Source of the DNA: Mucilaginibacter sp. cycad4
GTDB taxonomy: Bacteria; Bacteroidota; Bacteroidia; Sphingobacteriales; Sphingobacteriaceae
NCBI RefSeq assembly: GCF_034263275.1
Contig: NZ_CP139559.1
Coordinates: 2,666,001-2,730,000, forward strand
DNA length: 64,000 nucleotides
Direction of reading: 5' to 3'
Numbering within the stretch: position 1 is the first letter of the stretch; each line of letters starts with the position of its first letter. This document shows, one piece after another, positions 8,508 to 16,232 of this stretch. The notes under the pieces are model-generated. The model had not been told where the DNA came from and made no database searches. It saw only the letters and a list, made by a program, of their open reading frames with translations. The translations under genes were made by a program, and so were the position numbers.

Positions 8508-8736
8508 GTTTCCTGCCTTTTTGTTAACCTTTTTTTGTCAACCTATTTCAGGACAGGACATGGTTTTGATTTCGGATTTGGAAATTTCTTTTTTTCCGGC
8601 GCAAGTATGTAGCGAAGGGTTGAGCAATGGCTACTTGTGTTTTGCGCGCCAGAAAATAAAACAAAAAGGTTAGCTTTAAGGAATACCCCAAACCACTAAC
8701 CTTTTATATTTCCGACAAATCTCTAATCTCCAACCA

Positions 8737-11139
8737 CTAATCACCGGACCTCAAACTCTTCACCGGGTTAGCGAGTGCTGCTTTAAGCGACTGTACACTC
8801 ACGGTAACAAAAGCGATAAATATAGCTACGGCACCTGCAGCAATGAATACCCATAACTGAATACTGATCTTATAAGCAAAATCCTGCAGCCAACGGTGCA
8901 TAGCGTACCATGCTATCGGCGAAGCGATGATAACCGATACGATCACCAATTTCAGGAAATCGCCCGAAACAAGTTTCACTATACTGAAAACGCTTGCACC
9001 TAAAACTTTGCGTACCCCAACTTCTTTTATCCTTTGTTTGGTAGCGAATACTGCCAGCCCAAACAAACCAAGGCAGGATATGAATATAGTAACCAGTGTG
9101 AACGCAGTCAGTATCGAACCGGTACGTTGCTCGGATTTATACATATCATCAAATTCCTGGTCGAGGAAATGATATTCAAACGGCGTGGCCGGGTTAAAGG
9201 CGCTCCATTTTTCTTTTACTGCCGATATGGTTTGGGCGATATTATTTCCCGAAGTTTTGATGAGGATCTTACCAAAATAATCTTCGGTAAACATTACAAT
9301 AGGCGTAATTTCCTGGTGCAGGGAAGCAAAGTTAAAATTTTGCACAACACCCCTTATTTCACCCATTCGACCGTTAAGGCCGATATGCTTGCCAACAGCT
9401 TCATTAGCTTTCCAACCCAATGCGTTGGCAGCTTTTTCGTTAATAATAAAGCCATATGTGCGCTGGTTTGCATCGGCAAAGGTTGATCGTTGCTCATCAG
9501 CATCCGTAAAATCAATACCTTGTACCAGTTTAATACCAAGGGTCTTTAAAAAGTTCCGCTCAACCGGCAGGGCAGTTACTGAAAGATTGTAATCGCTATT
9601 CTTGCCATCGGCCCGATTAATACTATAACCGCCGTGAACATCTACAGGTGAATCATACGAGGCAGTTGCATTAATTACGCCTGGCAGTTGTATTACCTCA
9701 TTATTAAATGAATGGATATCCTTTAGTGATTTACCACCAATATCAAGTACCATAACCTGCGATCTGTTAATACCAATATTCAAATGTTGGATGTATTGCA
9801 ACTGACTGCCAGCTATAACCGTACAGATCATGAAGAACACGGATACCACAAACTGAAATATCACCAGCGACCTGCGTAAGGTTTTACCACCCGAAGTATT
9901 TGTCAGCTTTCCTTTTAAGGTAACAATGGGATTAAATGATGACAAGTATAAAGATGGATAGGTGCCAGCTAAAAAAGTAACCGCTATAAATAAGGTTACC
10001 ATAGCCATGGCCAGCCATGAAACATTCCAGGTTTGGAAACTTAATTGTTGCCCCGAAAAATCGCTGAACCATTTAAAACTTACATTGGCCAAAAATAAAC
10101 CGCCAAGTAACGACACCAACGTAATCATAGCCGATTCAATGATAAACTGGGTAAAAAGCTGGGTGCGTGCGGCGCCCATTACTTTTCTTACCCCTATTTC
10201 ATGTCCGCGTTCAATAGCTTTGGCTGTAACCAGGTTAAGAAAATTGACGCAGGCAAGCAATAATAATATAATCGCTACCGCACCCAAAATATAGATGTAT
10301 TTGATATTGCCCGACGGTGTAAGCGGATACGTAGCCACCGATTTCAGGTGAACATCGATCAATGGTTCAAGCGTGAACCACATTTTATGGCCCTGCCTGA
10401 AATCATCTTTAAACATCCCGGCTACATAAGTATTCATCTTTTGCTGAACCGATGCTGCATTAACACCCGGTTTTAACAACAAATAGGAATAATCATTGGC
10501 CGAATCCCATTTACGTGTTTTGGAGTGTTCGCTGATAGCATATGAACCTATCATGTCAAACTTAATTTGCGAGTACTCAGGCACATCTTCTACCACGCCG
10601 GTAACCATCATGTTTTGCTTGTTATTAACCTTCAAAACTTTACCTAAAGCATCTTCACTGCCAAAGTATTTTTTTGCTGTAGAAGCGGTAATGACCAGGG
10701 CAGATGGATCTTTAAGTGCGGTAGCAGCGTTACCCTGCAAAAACTTAAAACTAAAGATCTTGAAAAAAGGTTCATCAGCTAATAAGAACCGTTTCTCATT
10801 AAACAGCTTATCCTGGTATTGCACCGGGTTATTATACCAGTAAACCCGCACGCCGTCCTCAATTTCCTGCAATTGCTGTTTAAATACAGGCACCGGAGCA
10901 GTTGGAGTTAATGATGTTGATTTTGCCGCAGCATCATCCGACGATTTATAATTATAAACCACACGAACAATGCGGTTAGCGTTAACATTAAACCTGTCAT
11001 ACCGTAATTCATTCAATAAATAAGTACCTAACAATATAAAGCAGCCTATCCCTACTGCCAAACCCGAAATACTTATTAACGACGTAACCTTATTAATTAC
11101 AACATTACGCCACGCTGTTTTTATATAGTTTTTTATCAT
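8737..11139 (-). CDS. P1: MacB/FtsX-type ABC permease with displaced C-terminus
   Basis: Inner-membrane permease of 800 residues with the plan shared by all array members: TM1 (about 20-43), a first periplasmic MacB core domain (44-280), three helices (281-305, 333-352, 376-396), a single helix (424-446), a second periplasmic domain (455-665) and three more helices (about 675-700, 726-750, 765-790). Coupling helices that should contact the ATPase are HEIGVRKVMGA (about 313) and KEVGVRKVLGA (about 706). One chain thus carries two FtsX halves. The linker before TM2 reads DVHLKSVATYPLTPSGNIKY. It is the only member ending in SLRSGD instead of RSE/KNE-type ends, because the repeat arm at 8718-8745 supplies the last codons and stop. 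Last gene of the P7-P1 unit; the CCTCC repeat upstream gives it an AGGAGG ribosome-binding site. Confidence 0.92.
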   Translation of the reverse strand: MIKNYIKTAWRNVVINKVTSLISISGLAVGIGCFILLGTYLLNELRYDRFNVNANRIVRVVYNYKSSDDAAAKSTSLTPTAPVPVFKQQLQEIEDGVRVYWYNNPVQYQDKLFNEKRFLLADEPFFKIFSFKFLQGNAATALKDPSALVITASTAKKYFGSEDALGKVLKVNNKQNMMVTGVVEDVPEYSQIKFDMIGSYAISEHSKTRKWDSANDYSYLLLKPGVNAASVQQKMNTYVAGMFKDDFRQGHKMWFTLEPLIDVHLKSVATYPLTPSGNIKYIYILGAVAIILLLLACVNFLNLVTAKAIERGHEIGVRKVMGAARTQLFTQFIIESAMITLVSLLGGLFLANVSFKWFSDFSGQQLSFQTWNVSWLAMAMVTLFIAVTFLAGTYPSLYLSSFNPIVTLKGKLTNTSGGKTLRRSLVIFQFVVSVFFMICTVIAGSQLQYIQHLNIGINRSQVMVLDIGGKSLKDIHSFNNEVIQLPGVINATASYDSPVDVHGGYSINRADGKNSDYNLSVTALPVERNFLKTLGIKLVQGIDFTDADEQRSTFADANQRTYGFIINEKAANALGWKANEAVGKHIGLNGRMGEIRGVVQNFNFASLHQEITPIVMFTEDYFGKILIKTSGNNIAQTISAVKEKWSAFNPATPFEYHFLDQEFDDMYKSEQRTGSILTAFTLVTIFISCLGLFGLAVFATKQRIKEVGVRKVLGASVFSIVKLVSGDFLKLVIVSVIIASPIAWYAMHRWLQDFAYKISIQLWVFIAAGAVAIFIAFVTVSVQSLKAALANPVKSLRSGD

Positions 11140-11142
11140 AAA

Positions 11143-11236
11143 CCCCTCCTAACCTCCCCAAAGGGGAGGAATTGCTATATTTTTTTACGTTGATCTTTTT
11201 AAAGCCCTCTCCTTTGGAGAGGGTTTGGGTGAGGTT
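11143..11236. repeat. CCTCC/GGAGG double-hairpin repeat between P2 and P1
   Basis: Two hairpins: CCTCCCCAAAGGGGAGG and CCCTCTCCTTTGGAGAGGG. On the minus strand the distal edge reads AGGAGGGGTTT directly before the P1 ATG, and the other edge abuts the P2 stop. The same repeat recurs at 36325-36420. Confidence 0.8.
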
Positions 11237-13631
11237 ACTCGCTCCTCAAACTTTTAACCGGGTTAGCTACAGCAGCTTTAATAGCCTGAAAGCTAACTGT
11301 CGCAAAAGCGATAACCAGCGAGGTAAAACCTGCCAAACCGAATACCCACCAGCTGATATCAATACGATACGCAAAATCCTGCAGCCACTTGCTCATGGCA
11401 TAAAACGCGATAGGCCATGCGATGACATTGGCAATCAGCACCAGTTTTACAAAATGCCCCGAAAGCAGCATTACAATATTTTGTACCGATGCGCCAAGCA
11501 CCTTGCGCACACCAATCTCCTTGATCCGTTTCTCGGCCGAGTACGATGCGAGGCCAAATAGCCCCAAACAGGATATAATGATGATTAGTCCGGCTAAAAT
11601 ACTTACTACCGTGCTTACCTGGTTATCAACACCGTAAACCTCGTTAAAGTGATCATCAAGAAACTGGTATTCAAAAGGGACACCGGGAAACTGCTTCATC
11701 CAGGTTGACTGGATAAACGCCACAGCCTGCTTAGCCCTGCCTCCATTGATCTTAACCGACATCTGGCCGAATCCTTTTCCATTTACCAGGAATAGTGTCT
11801 CTATTTTGTAATGAAGGGAGTTGAAATTGAAATCTTTGGCTATCCCGGTGATCCTCCCTAAAGAATCAAAACCAAACCTTTGGCCTAATAAGGATTCCAT
11901 ATTTTTCCCTTTATGATCTTTCAGCAATTCCTTCGCCAGCGCTTCATTGATGATGTACTGCTTCCAGACAGCCGAGGTATCGGTAGAAAAGTTTTTACCC
12001 ATAAGCAGCTTGATCTTATACAGATCGAGATAATTATTATCAACAACCAGCAAGGTTGAAGTAAGCTGGCGCAATGGCGAATCGCCCAGTTTAAAGGAAA
12101 TCCCGGTTTGATCAAGGTGGCTCCCTAAAATGTCCTGCGATGCTGTTACCCCTTGCACCAATGTATTGGAAAGCAATTCCTGCTTAAACAGATCATATTT
12201 ATTTTGCGGGATGAGGCCTAAAGGAACATTCACAATCTGATCGCGGTTAAAGCCGGGGTCTTTTTGCTGCATAAACTTAAGCTGTTTGATAACCAGCACT
12301 GTGGCTATCATCAAAATTACCGCACTGGTAAACTGGCCTACAACTAAAATATTCCTCAAGGGCACCTTATTACCTCCTGCTGAAGCCAAAGCCCCCTTCA
12401 ACACCTTAACCGGCTGAAATGACGACAGGAAAAGCGCAGGATATATGCCCGATATAATGCCTACAAGCACGGTGCTAATAAATACCACTCCTATAAGCAT
12501 CTTGTTATCATGTAGCGGCAAACTGATATCACGCTGACTTAAACTATTGACAAAAGGAATAGCAAGGCTTACCAAAATACAGGCAAATACCAGGGCTATT
12601 AAAGACAATAAAATGGTTTCGCCCAAAAACTGCATGGCCAGTTGAAAACGACCTGCACCGATAGACTTGCGTACGCCAACTTCCTTGGCCCGTTCTGATG
12701 ACCGTGCGGTTGAAAGATTGATAAAATTGATACAGGCTATCACCAAAACAATGATGCCGATAACTGTAAACAAGTTGGTAATGTGCTTATCAAATTTTTG
12801 ATAATTTATATAGTCCAACCCTATATCGGCTGAATTAGCGTGAACATCTTTTAGGGATAGCAGGAATAATTCGTAATTTTTAGGACCGTCTTTCCCTTTA
12901 TATTTTTGAAGATAAGCTGGAAATTTCTTTTCAAGTGCCGAGATATTAGTACCCGGTGCCAATTCCAAATAAGTATTTAACCAGTTGCCGCCCCAATTGG
13001 TAAACATCCATGGTTTATAAATACTGCTAAACGAAAACAGGCAATCAAACTGCAATTGTGAATTTTTAGGCACATTGGCTAAGATGCCGGTAACCGAATA
13101 AGTTATCGTGTCTTGCCCGTAGTTTGTAACGGTTTTACCCATCGGGTCCTCACCGCCAAACATTCGTTTAGCGGCATCTTCGGTTAATAAAATACTGCGT
13201 GGTTTTAACAGCGCGGTTTCCCTATCGCCCCTTAGCAGCTTAAAATCAAACATTTTCAGAAAAACCGAATCGACAAAAAACACCTGGGGCATGTACACCC
13301 GCTTAAGCCCGTAATTAAGCGGAAACTTTTGCTGCCAGCGCACCCGTGTAAAGTTTTTCACCTCCGGAAAGTCGGCCTTAAGGCTCGGCCCCATCGGGAA
13401 CATGGATAAGGCCACTTTTTGCGACGCGCCCATGCCCTCAAATTTTTGCACCTCGTTTAAACGATAAATATTTTTAGTATGCAACGCATCAAAGCTTTTT
13501 TCATAATAAACAAACAGCACTATCACGATACAGGCCGCCATACCTACAGCCAACCCAAAAATGTTAATAGCCGAAAAAACCTTGCTTTTCCAGATATTCC
13601 GCCAGGCGGTTTTGAAGTAGTTCCTTATCAT
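11235..13631 (-). CDS. P2: MacB/FtsX-type ABC permease
   Basis: 798 residues, same double-half architecture as its neighbours and expected in the inner membrane. TM1 is near 20-43 (INIFGLAVGMAACIVIVLFV). The first coupling helix reads KEVGVRKSIGA (the Ser-Ile is unique in the array), the second KEIGVRKVLGA. The periplasmic-domain/TM2 linker reads DVHANSADIGLDYIN and lacks the NGxIxYVYIF element seen in many members. The second periplasmic domain keeps GIAKDFNFNSLHYKIE. The C-terminus is the standard ANPVKSLRSE. It lies 96 bp after P3 and 95 bp before P1, in the P7-P1 unit. The substrate is unknown. Confidence 0.92.
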   Translation of the reverse strand: MIRNYFKTAWRNIWKSKVFSAINIFGLAVGMAACIVIVLFVYYEKSFDALHTKNIYRLNEVQKFEGMGASQKVALSMFPMGPSLKADFPEVKNFTRVRWQQKFPLNYGLKRVYMPQVFFVDSVFLKMFDFKLLRGDRETALLKPRSILLTEDAAKRMFGGEDPMGKTVTNYGQDTITYSVTGILANVPKNSQLQFDCLFSFSSIYKPWMFTNWGGNWLNTYLELAPGTNISALEKKFPAYLQKYKGKDGPKNYELFLLSLKDVHANSADIGLDYINYQKFDKHITNLFTVIGIIVLVIACINFINLSTARSSERAKEVGVRKSIGAGRFQLAMQFLGETILLSLIALVFACILVSLAIPFVNSLSQRDISLPLHDNKMLIGVVFISTVLVGIISGIYPALFLSSFQPVKVLKGALASAGGNKVPLRNILVVGQFTSAVILMIATVLVIKQLKFMQQKDPGFNRDQIVNVPLGLIPQNKYDLFKQELLSNTLVQGVTASQDILGSHLDQTGISFKLGDSPLRQLTSTLLVVDNNYLDLYKIKLLMGKNFSTDTSAVWKQYIINEALAKELLKDHKGKNMESLLGQRFGFDSLGRITGIAKDFNFNSLHYKIETLFLVNGKGFGQMSVKINGGRAKQAVAFIQSTWMKQFPGVPFEYQFLDDHFNEVYGVDNQVSTVVSILAGLIIIISCLGLFGLASYSAEKRIKEIGVRKVLGASVQNIVMLLSGHFVKLVLIANVIAWPIAFYAMSKWLQDFAYRIDISWWVFGLAGFTSLVIAFATVSFQAIKAAVANPVKSLRSE

Positions 13632-13640
13632 ATCTTTATT

Positions 13641-13722
13641 TCATTATGTCAGTGGTGCATTAAGTCATTTTTACTTTGCTATTTTATCAATGACTTAATG
13701 GTGCGAAACAAACGACTCAATG
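13641..13722. repeat. TCATT-family inverted repeat, P3/P2 gap
   Basis: Imperfect inverted repeat built from GTCATT / AATGAC units: TCATTATGTCA and TTAAGTCATT on one side, AATGACTTAATGG and GACTCAATGG on the other. It fills the gap next to the P3 stop. Confidence 0.7.
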
Positions 13723-13727
13723 GCCAA

Positions 13728-16109
13728 TTATTCGCTTCTTAAACTTTTAACCGGGTTACTTATCGCTGCTTTTATTGCCTGGAAACTAATGGTAGCTATA
13801 GCCACTAAAATGGCCAGGATGCCGGCCAGTACAAATACCCACCATTGGATATCAATACGGTATGCAAAATCCTTTAGCCACTGATGCATAAAATACCAGC
13901 CTACCGGCATAGCAATTATGCAGGATATCAATATCAGCTTTAAAAAATCTAACGATAGCAGGTTCACTATACCTGGTACCGATGCACCAAGTACTTTGCG
14001 GATCCCTATTTCGCGGGTGCGCTGCAGTGTGCTGTACGAGGCCAGGCCAAGCAAGCCTAAGCATGAAATAAATATGGCCAGGATGGCAAAATTGAAAAAC
14101 AACTTACCAAAGCGCTGCTCGGCACGGTACTGCCTGTCAAAAAATTGGTCTAAAAAATAATAGTTGTATGGTCTGTTAGGGATAAATTGTTTCCATTTAC
14201 CCTCTATCTGCGCCAATGTGCTATTCAGATTTTTAGGTGATACTTTTACAGTGATCAGGGAGAGATTGCGTAATTCGATACGCATGGTAAGAGGTTTAAT
14301 CACTTCCTGTAACGACCGGAAGTGAAAATCCTTCATTACCCCTACTATTTTGCCTTCGCGGCCCCATTGTTTAAAACGGCGGCCGATGGCTTCTTTTGGC
14401 GAACTGTAACCAAACAGTTTAACAGCAGCCTCGTTGATCAGCATGGCCTGGGCGGTATCTGTACTAAACTCGCGGGAGAAAGAGCGACCGGCAACCATTT
14501 TGATCTTAAACTGGTTTACATAGTCGTAATCAACAAAATAGAGATCGAGATTGGCGATTTGCAAATCACCTTTTTTGTTCTCTATCTCGGAATAAGCTCC
14601 ATTGTTGCCACCGCCGGGGATACTTGAAGCTGAGGCTGTTGAAACAACACCAGGAATTGAACCGATGGCATTTTTCAAAGCATCCTTAGCAGGATCATCA
14701 TTAGTATCAAGTACTACCATTTGGTCTTTATTAAAACCAAGGTCCCGGTTTTGCATAAAGCTCATTTGATTGTAAACCACAATGGTGCCAATGATAAGCG
14801 CAATAGAAATACTGAATTGTGCAATAACAAGAGTTTTACGTAAAGCTCCGCCCTTTTTACTGCCCGAAAACCGGCCCTTTAAAACAACAACAGGTTTAAA
14901 GGATGACAGTACCACTGCGGGGTATAACCCTGCAAGGAACCCGATACATACTGAAGCTGCAAAAAGGATAAGGACATAATACCAGTTAGAAAAAACCCCT
15001 GTACTAATAGTTTTACCGGCCAGTTGGTTAAACGTAGGCAGCAATAAAGCAACCAGCGCCAGTGTAAGCAGAAATGCAATGATACATAGCACTACCGATT
15101 CGCCGATGAACTGACCTGCTAGCTGACCTCTTTCGGCGCCCACAACTTTACGGATCCCTACTTCTTTGGCGCGTTCAACCGATCGGGCAGTGGTAAGGTT
15201 AACAAAGTTGATGCAGGCTATCAGCAAAATAAAAACAGCCACAATGCCGAATATATACACATTGCTGATGCTGCCAACTTCCTGGCCGCCTCTTTTTGAA
15301 TAGAGGTAGGTAGATTTTAATGGCTCGAGTGTAAGGGTATAAAACATCTGGCTTTTCTTCATGCCATCGCCATCGCGGTTTTGCAAAAAGGCAGGCATTT
15401 TTGCTTCAAAAGCTTTCTGGCTTGTGCCCGGCTTTAACAACAGATAGGTGGTTGCGCCGAAATTGCCCCATTGACCATCTATTCCTTTATTAAACTTCTG
15501 GGTTAACGATGTCATAGAAATCAGCATATCCGCCTTGATCTGGGAGTTCCCGGGGAAATCTTTCATAACACCGGTAACCGTGGCCGGAATAGCATCTCCG
15601 GAAATCAAAACGGTTTTACCAATCGGATCGGCATTGCCAAAATACTTTTTTGCAGTCGACTCCGTAAATACTATGGTAGCAGGAGCAGTAAGCGCGGTCT
15701 TAGGATCACCTTTCAAAAGCTTAAAATCAAAAACTTTAAAAAATGTTGAGTCAGCAAACATGGAGTTCTCTTCCTGGAACTTTACATCGCCCTTGCGCAC
15801 CAAAAAACTGCCGCCGCTGGTACGTACAAAAGCTTCTACCTCGGGCAGGTCGGCCTTAATGTTAGGAGCAAAAGCCCATGAGGTGATATTGGTATTAATG
15901 GTTTCGCTTGGAGTTTTAATATCGGTCACCAAGCGATAGATCCTATCGGCCTTTGTATGGAATTTATCATAGCTCAACTCAAAGGCTACATACATAAAAA
16001 TGAAAAAACAGGCTGTTATACCAATGGATAATCCTGTAATATTGATAAACGAAAAACCCCGGTTCCTCCAAAGGTTCCGAAGGGCGATTTTAATGTAGTT
16101 TCTGATCAC
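13728..16109 (-). CDS. P3: MacB/FtsX-type ABC permease (P3/P19 subtype)
   Basis: 793 residues. Closest in motif content to P19, 40 kb away: both have DIKTPxET after TM1, FLV-x-KGD or FLVQRGD in the first periplasmic domain, a YSKRGG/VSKRG linker before TM2, a second domain with QWGREGKIVGVMKDFHFRSL (QWGRTGKIIG in P19), and CLGLLGLASYST before the second coupling helix REIGIRKVLGA. The first coupling helix is KEVGIRKVVGA. The stop and the TCATT repeat follow directly. Member of the P7-P1 unit. The subtype probably reflects a distinct substrate or partner, which is inference. Confidence 0.92.
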   Translation of the reverse strand: MIRNYIKIALRNLWRNRGFSFINITGLSIGITACFFIFMYVAFELSYDKFHTKADRIYRLVTDIKTPSETINTNITSWAFAPNIKADLPEVEAFVRTSGGSFLVRKGDVKFQEENSMFADSTFFKVFDFKLLKGDPKTALTAPATIVFTESTAKKYFGNADPIGKTVLISGDAIPATVTGVMKDFPGNSQIKADMLISMTSLTQKFNKGIDGQWGNFGATTYLLLKPGTSQKAFEAKMPAFLQNRDGDGMKKSQMFYTLTLEPLKSTYLYSKRGGQEVGSISNVYIFGIVAVFILLIACINFVNLTTARSVERAKEVGIRKVVGAERGQLAGQFIGESVVLCIIAFLLTLALVALLLPTFNQLAGKTISTGVFSNWYYVLILFAASVCIGFLAGLYPAVVLSSFKPVVVLKGRFSGSKKGGALRKTLVIAQFSISIALIIGTIVVYNQMSFMQNRDLGFNKDQMVVLDTNDDPAKDALKNAIGSIPGVVSTASASSIPGGGNNGAYSEIENKKGDLQIANLDLYFVDYDYVNQFKIKMVAGRSFSREFSTDTAQAMLINEAAVKLFGYSSPKEAIGRRFKQWGREGKIVGVMKDFHFRSLQEVIKPLTMRIELRNLSLITVKVSPKNLNSTLAQIEGKWKQFIPNRPYNYYFLDQFFDRQYRAEQRFGKLFFNFAILAIFISCLGLLGLASYSTLQRTREIGIRKVLGASVPGIVNLLSLDFLKLILISCIIAMPVGWYFMHQWLKDFAYRIDIQWWVFVLAGILAILVAIATISFQAIKAAISNPVKSLRSE

Positions 16110-16121
16110 ATTATTTCTTTA

Positions 16122-16229
16122 TGTCATTCGGTCATTAAGTCACTTACTTATATCATTTATCGCTGAGCCATTTTTTGATCCTTCTCAGATACCAATGACC
16201 AAATGGCGCGAAGCAAATGACTCAATGAT
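16122..16229. repeat. TCATT-family inverted repeat, P4/P3 gap
   Basis: About 108 bp with GTCATTCGGTCATTAAGTCA on one side and AATGACCAAATGGCGCGAAG plus CAAATGACTCAATGA on the other, the longest copy in this half of the array. It abuts the P4 stop. Confidence 0.7.
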
Positions 16230-16232
16230 CAT

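Larger units (their letters stand above)
7163..8560 (-). mobile_element. IS3-family insertion sequence, complete
   Basis: A 1398-bp element. Its ends are 25-bp imperfect inverted repeats (TGTCATGTCCTGAAA... at 7163-7187, and the complement of TGTCCTGTCCTGAAA... at 8536-8560, about five mismatches). Both sides are flanked by TGG (7160-7162 and 8561-8563), a 3-bp target duplication as usual for IS3. It carries orfA and orfB in overlapping frames with an A6G slippery site. Both genes look intact, so it may be recently active. It sits inside a REPIN-like element between P1 and promoter element B and breaks no coding gene. The exact IS3 subgroup cannot be named without a database. Confidence 0.92.
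7133..8745. repeat. REPIN/MITE-like element with 28-bp inverted ends, split by the IS
   Basis: Arms at 7133-7160 and 8718-8745 match as an inverted repeat at 24 of 28 positions (GTGATTAG...TTAGAGATT pattern). Without the IS and its extra target copy the element would be about 210 bp. Its interior (8564-8717) contains a second hairpin at about 8595-8651 (CCGGCGCAAGTA pairing with TACTTGTGTTTTGCGCGCC). Related sequence occurs at 26.16-26.4 kb and in short form at 50.3 kb, always after the last gene of a transcription unit. One arm runs into the last codons of P1. Confidence 0.65.

Noticed and set aside
9034..9486. Plus-strand open frames inside the permease genes (up to about 150 codons)
   Set aside because: They are antisense shadows of well-supported coding sequence, with unrelated low-information translations and no start context.
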